Below are positions 40,886 to 54,073 of a stretch of 64,000 nucleotides of DNA, piece after piece. The stretch is from Coniferiporia sulphurascens (Eukaryota; Basidiomycota; Agaricomycetes; Hymenochaetales; Hymenochaetaceae). The stretch spans positions 1 to 64,000 of the forward strand of contig NBBA01000022.1 in assembly GCA_002794785.1 (NCBI GenBank), given 5' to 3'. The number at the start of each line of letters is the position of its first letter. Within the stretch, counting starts at the first letter, position 1. The notes beneath the pieces are model-generated. The model was not told the origin of the DNA and did not search any database. It saw only the letters and a list, made by a program, of their open reading frames with translations. The translations under genes and the position numbers were made by a program.

Positions 40886-43800
40886 TCACGTTGCCGTCTC
40901 CAGGGAGGGACTAGCGGGCGTGATGACCTCCGTCACCGCGGGCACCACATAGCTGGAGAGAGATCGGGAACTGTGGTCTCTATCCTTCTCTGATATCGTA
41001 CCATTTCTGCCTCTTCGTGGAGGTGGTGGCAAGACGGTCATCTCCGACGATGGAGGTGAGCCGTTGGCATGCTCAGGTGGAGGCAGCTCAGAAGACCTCG
41101 GAGGTATCTGCTTAGGGAACGACCCCGTGAGCGGGGAAGACATGTTCAAGAAATCCGTGTCGTCGCTTGAAGGCTCGGTCCCTTCAACTGGTGACGACAT
41201 GTTTAAGAAATTAAGGTCCTTGGATATCGCTGTAATAGGCTCTCCAATAGGTGGAGAATGCGGAGCGTCCTTCAAAGACGCAACGGACGAAACAGTAACT
41301 AGGGGTGGCGACCCAGGAAAAGTGGTAGGCGGTCCCGCCGTTGCTCGCAACATGCCTAGTGGCGGCGTTGAAGGTGTACTTTTCATGCGTAACCTTTCCC
41401 GGAACGAATATCGATTGGGGACAGGTAAGTCCGGAGGCGTAGGAGGGAGGGGACCCGTAGGCGGAGGAACAGGCGGGGTAGCACAGACATTAGTTGACGA
41501 AGAAGCATGTTTTGAGGCCGAAATTCCGCTGCTGAAGCTTTTGCGGCGAATAGTAGCCTCATCGGGACGAGGAGGAAGGCCCTTTGTCGGTGGAGGCGTC
41601 AAAGAGAACCTCAGCGACCTATGGGAAAATGATTCACGAAAAGAAGCGCGTCTGTGTGACGGACTATTCTGCTTCATGCCAGCAGACTGAGAGGGTGTTG
41701 GAGGAAGCGCAAACGTGGGTGCAGGACGTGGAGGGGGTGGTACTGATGCTCTCTTAGGCGACATCGCAGATGAAGAATTATGTCTTGCAGTATTTAAGGC
41801 GTTGACACGCGAATATGATGTACCCGTTGAGCCCACACTAAACGTAGAAGACTCCGACCAACGTCTACTTGTACGCATAGTTCCATTCTGCATTACATCA
41901 GAGTTAGGATTGCTGCGATTAGATGAGGACCGGCTGGCAGGGCGGTCACCGACGACAATGCTAAGTGCATTGCTATTGTCTGTCGAGCTGGAGCTTGTTG
42001 GCTGGGCTAGTTGAGATTGACTTTCAGGGACAGACGGAGGCGGCCCTGCTGGGGGAGTTAGCATCTTTGGGAGTCTCCCCATTCTCACGCGATGTTGCGT
42101 AGCGGTACTGGATCGCCTTGGATCCTGGTCACGATCGGACGGTGGGGATACAAACGAAGATACAGATGACGATAATGAAGTACGTTTTGATCCCAATTCT
42201 GAAATGCCAAAGGCGCCTGTTGCAGTTCCGAAGGAGCCAGCGGGCGAGTGGGAGCGCCTCTTCTCGTCAACACTTAACCTTCCGCCAATTAGCGATACAT
42301 TGTCCTGGAATGATCTTCGTGGAAGAAAAGTGGACTCCTCAGACCGCTCTTGCTTAGTGCTGGTAACAATTCCTGCGGAAGTCCACGCTCGTCTGCTGCG
42401 CGGCGGCGGAAGAAGGGCCGAACTCGCGTACAACGAAGAATCGCCCTTATTATGCTGGCGGTTCTGGATAGAATACCATTCGGGCAACTCGCGATCGCGC
42501 TCTTTCAAGCTGACCCTGTCCAGATTCATGTCAATTGTTGACAGAATAGGCGCTGTCGGCAAAATTGGACCGGGCATAGCATTTACTGTGGGCGCCCCAG
42601 ACACGGAAGCAGGCTTCACTTCTAGTCCTGCAGTAGCAGATACGCTGTCTCCATTCAACGGACGAATCATGTTTAACAGTGTGCTCCCGCGAGATGTGAA
42701 AGAAGATGGTTCCTCCGGAAAATTTGGGGAATGATCACTTGGCGTTGTCCCTTGAGATAAGGAGCGAGTGCGACTTGGGACCGAAAACAATCCTTTCAAA
42801 GAAACCATCCTCCCGGATGGAGAAGACCTCGCATCACCTGTCCAAGAACGCACAGTCGGCGTAGGGCTAGCAGCGCGACTCTGCTCCCGTAGTGTGGCAG
42901 GCGGTTTGAGATCTGCTGGAGCATGTGAGCGGATGGTGGATGCGATATCCTGGGCACGTAGGGAAAGCATGACGTCTAAATCGCCCTTCGGACCGGCCGT
43001 CGTCGTAGAATAGGTTGGCATGCCAAATCCCGCCCTCTCCGCTCTATACAAACAAACGAAAGTCAGCGGTCCGCCACATTAGATTCGCGGGTAAAGGTAA
43101 AAATGGACGTGGGAATGGGATACTGCATCTCCTGTGTTTACCGCGAACTACATATAAAGAAACACACCTTTGGTCCAAAACGGCACTTTTTAGAATCTCT
43201 ATCCAGTTTTGCGCCTCGCTAGAGTCAGCAATAGCAAGAAGCCATGTTGTTTGGCCGCTTTCCTCTGAATTAGATTCCTTCCTCTTCGCACCAACGTCTA
43301 TACCGGCAACTTTGACAACCGAGCGCTTTCCGGCTACCTCCTCCTCCGCCACGAAGACGACTGAGTTCTCGTTGATTTCCAACCTTTCCAGCTCCCGTTC
43401 GTCCGGTGCAGAGGATTTGAAAAGGTGTAAATGGCACACTAGGGGTTGTCGCTCAGACGAAGCGAAGGAGCGGAAACCATTTACTAGCGGTGATTTCGGC
43501 TGCGGCGGTGACGTCATCACAATGAAACGGGTTCGCCATTGCCGTGCAAAACCGAGGATGAGCAATGGAGAAGACGGAAAATGTTTTAATAAAGTCGAAG
43601 TTTTCCACACGAAAGGATCTAAGGGGGCCAATAAACTCGGGAAGGTTGGAAGCTGGGATTGAACGGCCGAACTCGATAGGGCTCTCCCATTCGAGCTAAC
43701 GTGGAGGACGGGGGGGCCGCCGAGAGGCGGAAGAGGCCAATTAGAGGATGAAGGGGTTGTGGGTGTCACCACACCAGAAAGTGATGAGCTGCGCTGATGT

Positions 43801-45267
43801 CTATTTTCCTTCGTTTGAAGCTGTTGGAGTTGTGACCCATTAGAAAATCCGTTAGGCTTCGTGGAGCCATTGATGCTTGTCCACGACCTGTCCAAATCGC
43901 GTAAACTCTCAGCATGGCCACCATCAAGGCTCCCTCCATGGCATTCCTTAGAACCATCTCCCTCAAGGGATTCGTCTTCAAAACGAGTACTGTCGTTTCC
44001 TGCGAGCCGGGACGATGCATCTTCTCTAACCAAAGGACTGATGCCGATTGACTCCGCCGCCGCCTCGCGAAGTCGCTCACGCTCTCTCCGCTCGTTCTCT
44101 TCCTCTTCATCGCGTATAGAGATTGACCCAGCCTTTGCAGCACTAATCTCAATGACGTCCGATATTGTAGGTGCTGATGACGACGGCTGCAAAGCCCAGT
44201 GGCCTTTGGACTTCGCCTTTCCCTTCCATGGCAACCCCTTGCGGTGTTGCAGATGTAGCTGAATTTGCGAGTCGTGCTCAACCGAGCTACGTTTTCCCAT
44301 TCTGCGACTTATGGATGCACCAACATAGCCCAATGCGTCTGAAGCGGCGAATAAAAGACTCCCGCGCTGTCTTCTGTTAGAAGCTGTTTCGGCATTGATG
44401 GATGTCGAAGAAAGAGACGATTCTGCAACCGAGTGTGAATTATGTGTCACAGAAGTGCTGTAATGACTGGCGAAAGGATCTGCATCTGAATGGAAGATAA
44501 GTATGGTATACGCTATCAAACACCAGTAAAGAAGGTGGCATTCCAAAAACAGAAACGCGTGCAGAAAAGCTTCAAGTCCCGCAAACTAGGAAGGAGTCAC
44601 CGGCCTAAGTAGTTGGCATTATAAGAATTACCAGCCCATTATGCAATAAAACGCATTACAACCATCCATCGGGTACTTGAGCTTAGCCATCACAGGCAGA
44701 AGCAGTCATCTTCAAGAAACGAAATGAAACACGCATGGGCATATCACGGATAAAACCACGTAGCGGCTTCCCATGCCATGTGGACGGGGGGAAAGTTCAG
44801 ATGGCGAACTCACCGATACCAAACGAGCTGTCTCCTATATTGTCTTCGAGCACTAGCTCCTTCGCCAACGGGTTGTCTCGAGGTTTCGAAGCTGAGGACA
44901 ACGTCCGATTGCGCCCACCGAGGTTGACAAACGCGTCTGAAAATCTGCTGGAGGCCTTACTACTGTGGCTTGCGGTCACCAAGCCCGAAGGTTGCGATGA
45001 GGTCGGCAGGAAAGTCCTGTTTACGGGTGGCTTGGAAAGCGACAACGGCGACGATGCACGACGGCCAGCGACGGCAGCATTGACCGCGGGGGACATACTA
45101 GTGGGAAGCGACAGCACGCGTCCCTGCACCAGGTGATTTTGATCCCGCTGCGGCTGTTGCTGCTGCTGATCTTAATAAGAGGAAATTATGACTTGTTAAG
45201 AGGAATGTGCGCATACCGTAGGTGTTGTCTGCCCACCCTCGCCGTCACCAGAGGGCTCGGCAGTCAT
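40886..45267 (-). CDS. Large PH-domain protein with disordered Ser/Pro-rich tail
   Basis: Model: complement(join(40886..43043, 43168..44485, 44814..45165, 45217..45267)), 1292 aa. The N-terminus is Gln/Ser-rich. An acidic/basic helical stretch (RDEEEENERRERERLREAA) precedes a PH domain at about residues 415-573 (FARQWRTRFIVMTSP ... WLLAIADSSEAQNWIEILKSA). The remaining 700 residues are low-complexity Ser/Pro/Thr with many short proline motifs, as in cortical or SH3-binding scaffolds. PH domains bind phosphoinositides or proteins; a role at the cell cortex is a guess. The second intron is unusually long here (328 bp). The exon 2 acceptor lies in a run of CAG, so alternative acceptors are possible. 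It converges on PRP8, with 226 bp between stops. Confidence 0.82.
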
Positions 45268-46767
45268 GATCGACGGGCGATGAGTCGGCGAGACAGCGTC
45301 CGATGGTCAAGGCGGTACTCGACGTGGTCGGCCTTAGTCACGCAAGTGTGACCAACATCTAGCTGGCAACTTCTTTTTGCGGGTTTACTCGTCACAGTTA
45401 TTCCTTAAACGACACTGCTTTGATCATTGGCCTATATATATACACACTCGGACTGCGTGTTCGATGTATTTATGTCAATTGGCATTAATCCGCTCTTTGT
45501 GAAAGTCGTGTGCTTTCTCCGCCAATCTCGTTTTGTCCTTCAACGACCATCTCTTGATAGAATTCGCCACGTTGTTCCCTCAGAAGCGCCGTGCACGGCG
45601 ACAGCCTCGAATTCGACAACCAATCACCTTCTGTGTCTCTTAGTAACGTGCTCGGCACCTTTTGCGACTTGCTAGACAACACGCTGTGGCAGTAGACTTT
45701 CGCCAGAAACGCGGATGTATTCTTATAAGTTTATCGGTGCTCTTCCCAACTTCCAGAATAATGTCGAATTCAAATATCCAGAACGTGAATTTCAATATCC
45801 TATTTAGTCCCTTACTTATGTAAATATAAGTCGGGAAAACGCTTATGATACCGCGGTGAGCCAAAAAGAAAAAAAGCATATGAATATTATATGCCGAGAG
45901 CCCGCCGTGTCAGATCCCATCTCGTTTCTATCGAACTTGATAAGCAGTCATCCGAGTCGCTCACTATCCTCCTTTCATACGCAGTCTTCTTGAATCAAAA
46001 GCATCCGGTATAGCCAAGTGCAACAACGCCCGCCCATGAAATCCCTTAGCAGCAGACGGTCACGCTCCAGAGTCGCTGCGGGCAAAGTCTTCCATTTCAC
46101 CAGTTACCACACTACGGAGGCGTGCAGATTTCGAATTTAGGATTAAAAACAAACGAGAACTGTCTCACAACTAACTGAGTCGACGGGCGACAACTAGCAC
46201 ATCCCCGCCACATCTCTTTCACTTATCTTGCTTACCGCGTATTGATCCTTATCGGGAGGGGAAATACTTCCTGAGATCAAACCTTCAAGGTTCCACGGCC
46301 TAGAGAGGAAGCAGGTACGCACTACATTGCTTAAAGAGAAAACCCTGTCTTATATTTACTAATCCCGCTCTCTCTACAATAATATGGACTTTGTCAGACA
46401 TCTATAGCGCGGCCCACGAGTAGGAATCCGGGGCTGTAGTCATCAGAACGGGTTCTTCTCTGTTTAAAGCCACGCATTTTCATTCCCATAGATTTAGAAG
46501 CGCGCGGGGTGCCTCCTCTTTGCCCAGACAACTCTTGCCGCCGCGAAGACTCGCAGGTCCAGAGAGGGGCTATCTTCGCAGTCGCAGAGCTGAAGCCGGA
46601 GTTTCTTTGTCACAAGGCCTATCGAAAAATTGAATTACAGACAAATTTAGCTGCGTGCGTGGACGCAGAAAATCTACTTCTATATCTGTGGACCCTTCAA
46701 TTGAGGGTCGGCTAGATCGTCTTCGTCACCCAACATCATCCTCATTCTCATCCCTTGTCTCAGCACA
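45268..46767. other. Divergent intergenic region, no gene seen
   Basis: About 1.5 kb between the PH-protein start (minus) and the Zn2Cys6 gene start (plus). It is presumably the promoters of both. A long 5' leader for the transcription factor is likely, given its length. No coding or RNA gene is recognised. Confidence 0.5.
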
Positions 46768-47806
46768 ATGGAAAACCAGAATCGAGCCCACGACATGTAC
46801 TCTCATAACAACGGGGAAAGGCGCCAGAGTGTTCTGCCTAACATATCTTGTAAGCCTCCTTGGTCCAGAGACACCAAGAGTTTTCATAAAATTTAATGCC
46901 GGTTTTCCGCAACTTTTTCAGCACGCCTTCATTACAGCCCAAACGTGCTAAACGACCCGACAAATGCCAGACAGCCGACACCTGTGTCTTCCAATTATGC
47001 CGCTCCTGGCGCCATCACACACGCAGCCTATGATCCTGTACACGACAGCTATGATCTCCCCAGGATCTCTCCAGGCAGCGCGGTACAGCAGACATCCAGT
47101 TATCCGCCAGGAGGCTATTCCAGGGCCGAGCGTAACGATCCGTATAATTACAATGCCATTGGCCGCTTCGATAATCCGGCGACACTTCCGCCTATTAAAA
47201 ACCCACACCAGCATGAGCATCCGCCTCATCCAAACGCACACGGGCTAGAGGCTCTATCTTACAGCTCCACGATACTTCCACAGCCTGCAGGCCATAGCTT
47301 ACACCCGTACCGTATGCAGACACCGACTTATCCTGGTGGATCGTCGTCATCAGGGCTACATACTGTGGCCCAGCGTATAGGCGATCCGCCAGCGTCATAT
47401 GCTACCCTTCCTCCACTGGAAATCCCTGATGAAAGGCCCTCCTCATCCGATGGAAAGGGCAGCGCGAAGCGAATCGTCATGGCCTGTCACCAGTGGTGAG
47501 CACCCACCCCCTCCCCCTAGATATGCATGCCTTGTTTGAGATGATATTCAGCTAACATTCACGCGCAGCCGGGGCCGTAAGATCCGTTGTGACGCTGTGC
47601 GCCCAGTGTGTTCAAATTGCGTGCGACGCCACGAAGACTGCCAGTATGACGCGAAGCCAAAGCGACGGGGGCCTGATAAGATCCCCGGCTCGCGCATGCG
47701 CTCGTGCAAGTCTCGCAAGCAATCTATGGGAGAAGAGTCTCCGTCATCCCCCCCAGGTGGATTCCGCTCCGAGTCATCGACGGGCTTTTTCCCGAGTCCG
47801 TCTTAG
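46768..47806 (+). CDS. Zn(II)2Cys6 transcription factor with C-terminal DNA-binding domain
   Basis: Model: join(46768..46849, 46922..47495, 47569..47806), 297 aa. The binuclear zinc cluster lies near the C-terminus (residues 216-243), with spacing CX2CX6CX6CX2CX6C (ACHQCRGRKIRC and following) and a basic linker (KPKRRGPDK). It is split by an intron right after the first Cys (TG|C). The N-terminal 210 residues are Pro/Ser/His/Tyr-rich and probably disordered activation sequence. The fungal middle-homology domain of larger members is absent, so this is a short form. Targets are unknown. The start is the first ATG of a frame rebuilt over a 72-bp intron. Confidence 0.87.
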
Positions 47807-49782
47807 ATGCCACTACCGAGCGATTCGACAACCGCTCACAAACAGCAAATGCCATCGTTAACAGTGCTTGGTGATCAAATTAGTCCCGTCCTCTTCCCTT
47901 TGAGTCGGCCACAGTCAGTTGTTTCCTTTCTCTTGGACTTTTTTTTCCTGTTTGAACGGCCACAGGCCCCCTCCCTTTTCTGACCCTCACCGAAGTCTCT
48001 TTTTTGTTTTTTGCTCGAGTAACAATGTAACACTACGAAACGTACCTGCCTTCTCTTTCTCAAACACGATTTGCTGATTAACACCTGAGTGCATGGACCT
48101 TTCGGCTATAAGTATGCTGCCGTCGAACGAGGTTATGTTAATTAAAAAAATACTTAGACGTCAAGTACACTTTTAGATCTGGGTATGCCCCAGTTCTTCT
48201 CGGCAATGCGTATGGAACCCCCTCACAAGCTCCCACAGTGTCATATAATAAATAATTCAATGGTCCTCTCTTCGCTTCAATATTCGATAATAAACATTCC
48301 CTTCGACTCGATTTAACGGTACTTTCTATGCGTTTGAACAAGCGAAGGAATTCAGAGTTGTAGGCATGGATTGAGGTCGACTGACTATAACTTACTAAGA
48401 CTTGGCGATCCGCTGGGACTTCAATGGAAAGAACTTCATTGTATTTCGGATGCTCGCTTTGATTATTACGTTAGACCTAAGGAGGTTTTAGTATACGGGG
48501 AAAACTATTGTTCCACTACAGAAGAGCTGACAGCATTCGGCTGTTATATTTATTTCAAAACCACGTATTCCGAGGTACCTCTTTCATGGGAGCGCTAAGC
48601 AGTAGTGCCGAAATAAGGAGAGATTCGCACGATCACAACCGTTTGACCATCCTCCCGGACGTCTTTCGCCCCTGTGTCTTCCTCCAAGGTGCTTTAATTC
48701 CAGTACTCCGCGAGTCACAAGAGTTCGATTTCGTCATTAAGACACCGGTTCGACCGCTAGAGTGGGCGCACAGCAAGGAGTGTGGAAGTAGAAGTATAGA
48801 ATGAAAACGCGTGGTCCGAAGACGCCGTCATTATCCAAGCCCGCTAACGTAGTATGCCCCGAATCCGGTTGCTGGAGATCGTTGACGCCGACTAGCCCGA
48901 CGCGAGTGCAGTCGCCAGTAGCCACGTCAATGGATGCAGCAGCTGTTCACGAGGGGCGATTGAGCTCCTGAACGGCACCGACTTTTTCGAACGGGGCGAA
49001 ACTCAGAAGGTCTGGTATCGACGACAACAAGCGAGGTGATACCGGAGCTTCGGTCAGCAAGCTAAGCATCGTGAAAGATGAGTCTTGTGTGACAGAGGAG
49101 CGCAGTCGGTCGACCCGGAGTTCACGGCTGAGAACCAGTCTTTCTCCATGCCAGACATTCGCCATGACAGTTTTTACCATGGTGTTCGGTGCCAGGGCTC
49201 GAAGTACGCGCGCCTGTTAAGCGACTTTATTCACACGACTCTGATGGTACCATCCCACCGTCACCACTGCCGAGTGAAAGACAAATCCAACGAAAAGAGC
49301 ATTTCGCCTTACTGGGAATTTGGAATTAACACTGGTAAAGCGCTCCGAGATGGAGGCGTTCAGTGCGACATCCTCCGATCGCCAACTTTCATGGATCCGG
49401 AATCACTTCGCTGCCGCCTGTTTCCGGGTCTTCAATATATTCAACTCCCAAAAAGGGTCACTCGGCTTTCCTTATAAGGAAACTATACGAGTAGCAGAGG
49501 CTTTGTGCCTCATCACCATGAAGCTGAACACGCCACTTCCGATGCGCTCTACACCTGCGCGCTAAAGGAGTAAAATACGCCTCCGAGTTGTGCCGCTACT
49601 ACGAGGATGAGTTATGCATCTGGCTCGCTCTAAGCGGATCATCACAGGTATAAAATGCCATCCGAAAAGCGCCTCTACATCGGTCAAAGCTCAACAATCT
49701 ACTACATAGCTCCTACTTTCTCCAGAGAGCTCAGAAGACACTGTCCGCCTGCTATAACTGCCACCACAGCCTCATAGCTACC
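47807..49782. other. Intergenic, possible decayed coding remnants
   Basis: About 2 kb without an intact gene. Between about 49085 and 49660 several overlapping frames look mildly protein-like, but they are broken by frameshifts and stops and match no family I recognise. Confidence 0.4.
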
Positions 49783-50061
49783 ATGTCGCTCCTCCGCACG
49801 GCTGTCGCACTCCGTTCTTCTCCAACCATGATTACACGCGCGGGGATAGTCGCCCGCCAACAGGCACGGGGAGCACATTTTGAGAACGTCAAGGGACACG
49901 TATGGGCTCATACACGCCTTTGGAAATACACAAAACTTACATTAGTTACACAGAACTTTCCCTTCGAGTATAGCAACAAGCGTGCGTTCACGCTTTGGTA
50001 CTGGACAATCATGAGCGTAGCGTTCGCCACGCCGTTTGTCGCTGCAAAATACCAGTTGTAG
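49783..50061 (+). CDS. COX8: Cytochrome c oxidase subunit VIIc (fungal Cox8 type)
   Basis: Model: join(49783..49899, 49954..50061), 74 aa. An Arg/Ala/Ser-rich mitochondrial presequence (MSLLRTAVALRSS...) is followed by the mature protein: HFENVKGHNFPFEYSNKRAF, then one transmembrane helix ending FATPFVAAKYQL. The HFEN...FPF and FATPFVA/KYQL signatures identify the subunit, a small single-pass component of complex IV in the inner mitochondrial membrane. The 54-nt intron (GTATGG...TACACAG) has no stop and a length divisible by three, so the unspliced reading frame is also open. Splicing is preferred because it restores the family alignment. Confidence 0.88.
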   Translation: MSLLRTAVALRSSPTMITRAGIVARQQARGAHFENVKGHVWAHTRLWKYTKLTLVTQNFPFEYSNKRAFTLWYWTIMSVAFATPFVAAKYQL

Positions 50062-52171
50062 GCGCTCTAATCCCCCGTCACCATATAATGTCCCTAACCG
50101 CTTGGCTGCTAAATTAGGTTCAAGAGCAGTCACTTATGAGTTTCTTGCGTCGTCGGGCGCGTTCGCATCCTATGCTACCGCTGACTTCGGCCGTTGCATC
50201 TTTCTCTTAATTCACGGACGCGTCATTCACATTTGTATAATCGCATAGCAGTCGAAGGGAAGAGTCGGGATGTAGATAATTTATAACCCGAGCAATACAA
50301 AGAAGTAAATAATTATCATCCAACGTCCTCGGCGAGCACCTAAGCCACTTTCGGCACATTGGTAAGCTATTCGGTGTTTAGTCATATTAAGGATAGAATA
50401 AATAAGTTCGAGGAGAGTTCGCAGAATTTACATGTGACATGTGCATTATATATTGTATATACAGAGAATGGGGCATTCATTTTTAATCGCATTTTTTATT
50501 AATCAGAGTTGTGGGAAGGTACAAGACAAGGGTAAAAGTAGCACATCTGCCGACGGGCAAGTTATTATACTGTTGGACTTGTCTTCACCGCCGACAGCAA
50601 AAATACATCCCCGTGCAGCGCCTTAAATCCGCATAGTAGTGTAATGCATGTTCGAAAAAATAGTAAGCCTGATATCCGTCCACTAGTTGATCGCCTTCGA
50701 AAAACTTTACCATCAAGTTCTCGCCGACCCGAACTCATCTTCCCCCCCCTACTCAGCATATTTTATGGCCACTTCATTTGTCATTTCGCAAAGCTTCAAG
50801 TAACAACTGACATGGCATAATTTATACACGGACTCTTTGTCGAAAGAAGAGGGCCCGGGACGCAGCGCATGTCAGAGCAGAGGATAATCCTAAGCTAGAC
50901 CGTTGAATCAGCTTGGCCCGCATCAGAGCTTCCGGGGAGAAAAACACCGTTATCTCGTATAAAATATAGGGGTATGTATAGAGTTCGTGGAGCAGCATGG
51001 AACAGAGGCGCGATTTCGCACGGCGTTCATGCGCTTCTTTTGAAGTCCCAATTCTCCGGGCGGTCGTACATCCGGTTGAATCATGATGGAGTGATCTGCG
51101 CGGACTAGAATTGGGTAGTATTGATGTACGAAGTTCAGTCCCAATAACGGCATGTGTTTGCACACGTGCTATTTGAGGCTTGGGAGATTAAAAACCGAAG
51201 ATACACCGTAGGTTTACTTCTTCCACCATTGACAGAAGACCAAGACCGGCGCATTTGACTCGCCGCTCGCGAGGCTTGAAACGAGTGATATAATTACTCG
51301 AGTACATAAGCGCTTCGCACGGGGAACACTGACATTTAAATAACGTTTAACTCTGCCAGTAGTCCCATTCAGGGCTAGATAACAACGCACTCGTTTATAG
51401 CATCAATAATGACTTAGAAGCGTAGACCATCAACCAGAGCGTTCCCAGACAGGCAAGCTCAAAGGACCCACCGCCGCGATAGTTCACCGCTTAAGGTTCC
51501 AATTGGGGGGAAGCTGAAGTTCAAACTTGAAGACGCACCCGGTCGGCGTTACGCGAGCTTGACTGCTATTCTCACGTGGCTCACTCTTCTTCCGGTCCTC
51601 GGGCCGTTCGTTGCTGTATCTTGCTATACGGTCCATGTCCGTACAAAGCTGGATGAAAAGGCCGGCAACTGAGAAGTTGAAATTTAAATAGAAGAAGAGC
51701 AGAAAAAAAAAGTTGAGAGGTATTATTAAAGTGGCTGGGCTGAGGCCTAGCCTCGAGCCTTTCCGGTGGCTCAAATCTCCAAACCAAATATGGAAATCAA
51801 AGTTAACTTTACTTAATGCGTAATTCTCCTGGTCCGAGTCCCCGACGTTCCAAGCCAGCCTCACACATTGAAAATATTAACCCAAGTTATCAACGCCAGG
51901 ACCTTACATCAGGCAAGTTTTGCTTTATACCTCTTGATACACGCGCTTCAGTCCATATATGCGCTCTTTATCACTCCTACATGGACGTCTGGGGCTTGGA
52001 CGGCTTCATATAATCGATGATACATGATAAACTTTGTCGTCCTTGCCTTCATGGTTTACTGTTTTATTATCTCCATACCCTCGTCTACCCGGTTCCTACC
52101 ATGCTTTATTTACGATGCATGCAGTCACTTGTCCTGAACGTCTCGCTTACTATCATCCCCTGCCAGCACAA
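50062..52171. other. Intergenic, no gene seen
   Basis: About 2.1 kb of AT-rich sequence without a recognisable gene, RNA or repeat. Open frames are short and lack family motifs. Confidence 0.5.
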
Positions 52172-53486
52172 ATGTCTCGAGCCGACTTGGACGAAACCGG
52201 GCTCACTCTCAACGCACTTTATGATCTCACCGGACGTGTAGCTTTGGTAACTGGTGGTGGGACCGGGATGTAAGTTTCCTTCCATAAACTACTAGTGATG
52301 ACACATTGTTCACCCGCACTAGCGGACTCATGATTGCACGAGGCCTTGCGGTTAATGGTGCCAAAGTCTACATCTCCGGGAGACGGAAGGAGGTTTTAGA
52401 GAACGCGGCTACTAATTTGGACTCAAATGCAAGGGGCTCAATGCATCCGTGAGTCAATGAATCTTGAGCAACCACAGCTGCTTCCTGACCTAGCCGCTTT
52501 AAGAATTACTATGGATGTCACCGATAAGACTAGCATTTTGGAAGGGGTGAAAGCTATCGAAGAGCTGGAGGGAAAACTCCACATTTTGGTTAACAAGTAT
52601 GTGTGTTAGTGTGTTTATTTTCTTTGATTACTCAAACACGATGGACTTAGCTCGGGCCAGGTGGGGCCTGTGTCTAGTTTCTTCAACAACATGTCTGCAC
52701 CTGAGCACAAAGACTCGGGAGCATTGGGCCGCGCACCCTTCGAAAACGAATCGTTTGAGGAATGGGGTGACCTGTATAGTGTCAATACTTCGTCTATTTT
52801 CTTTGTTTCGACCGCGTTCCTCGGCCTTCTGGCGAAAGGGGCCGAAGACAGCAAACTACTCCAGGCCTCTATAATCAATATCACGAGCATCAGCGCGATC
52901 ATGCGGCTTGCGCAAACTCACGTACGTTAATATTTGTTGCTTTAAGATATATATCATGCATCTATCTGATCCGGGTTTTTCCTACTCACCTAAATATCAT
53001 AGTTCGCATACAACAGCGGCAAGGCCGCATCATCACACCTCACACGTATGATGGCAACTGAATTTATGCTCAAAGGAATTCCCGTGCGTGTAAATGCCAT
53101 CGCACCCGGTGCGTAGACATTTGTACTTATCTTCAACTCCCATCATTCCCCTGCACTGGTAATGCTTACTGAATAACGCGCGGTTCAACGCAGGTGTCTA
53201 CGAATCCGAAATGACTCAGGTTGCTTTTGTAAACCCCGCAAAAACTGTGCAGGAGCAAACGGACAGTGTAGGACAGGGGATCCAGCCTGTGCCCGCAGGG
53301 CGACCGGGCTCGTAAGTACAGCATCAGTTCTTCCGCGTCACAAGTTCTTCCCTCTTCACGATTTTCAGCGCGCAAGAAGTGGCAGGGACAGTCATCTACC
53401 TCGCATCACCTGCAGGCTGCTACACAAATGGCCAGGAACTTGTTATTGATGGGGGCTACCTCGGGGTGAATCCATCCTCCCGATAA
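52172..53486 (+). CDS. Short-chain dehydrogenase/reductase (SDR)
   Basis: Model: join(52172..52269, 52323..52448, 52504..52596, 52651..52921, 53003..53108, 53194..53311, 53369..53486), 309 aa. The Rossmann fold opens with VALVTGGGTGIG (TGXXXGXG), followed by ISGRR, which suggests NADP(H) preference, then MDVTD and NNSG in place of the usual NNAG. The catalytic Ser is in NITSIS and the YXXXK motif is in FAYNSGKAA; the C-terminus carries the usual substrate-loop end (IDGGYLG). The enzyme oxidises or reduces an alcohol/ketone of unknown identity. No signal peptide is seen. The neighbouring flavoprotein gene on the same strand, 588 bp downstream, could act in the same pathway. Confidence 0.88.
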
Positions 53487-54073
53487 GCTTGCTTCCATTT
53501 TTGCGGTTGCCAACCATTACGCCCCATGCAAGGGCCGACATGAGAAGAGGTGTCCTTGGCAGGCAGAGGCCTGCAATATGAAAGGGAGAATAGGGGCACG
53601 GGAGGCGACTTAAGATGCTAGTCCCAAATCTTCAATTTGTTTTGTACAATTACATCACACACCCCAAGACCAGCCGTTGTCGAACAACAGTAATCGGCCA
53701 CATTAAGGCAGAATTACAGGATTATATAACCCTTACGTAGAATTTCGCGGCACCATAAGCGCGATTCAACTGCGGCAGCAATGATGATTGTTACATGTAA
53801 GTACCTTATTTAAGGTTGAAAGCATCTCACTCGAAGTTAAATTGAGACTAAATCAGCCCGGGTGTAATCCTTTTAACTCAGCGGGATGAATTTTCAGAGA
53901 TTCCCAGTCTACACGACCGACCGATCGTGGACCGTGGCGGGCCGTATGAATGGTACCGTGACTCTAAATGTCACGTGTGATATTTGTCGCAGTGACAACG
54001 TCGATCCCTTGCTTGATCGACAGGTTCGGACTCGGGCTCCGAAACACTTTTGCTTCACGACAACTGCTATCGA
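53487..54073. other. Intergenic between SDR and flavoprotein
   Basis: 587 bp; it presumably holds the SDR terminator and the flavoprotein promoter. Nothing else is recognised. Confidence 0.5.

Noticed and set aside
49085..49660. Overlapping frames with protein-like stretches (for example KYASELCRYYEDELCIWLALS)
   Set aside because: Frames need two or more shifts to join, have no recognisable motif and no splice sites that fix them. This could be a decayed gene or chance, so no CDS is called.
50822..51163. Minus-strand 113-aa frame in the 50-52 kb gap
   Set aside because: No family motif, no supporting introns, and an overlapping frame of similar quality; treated as chance.
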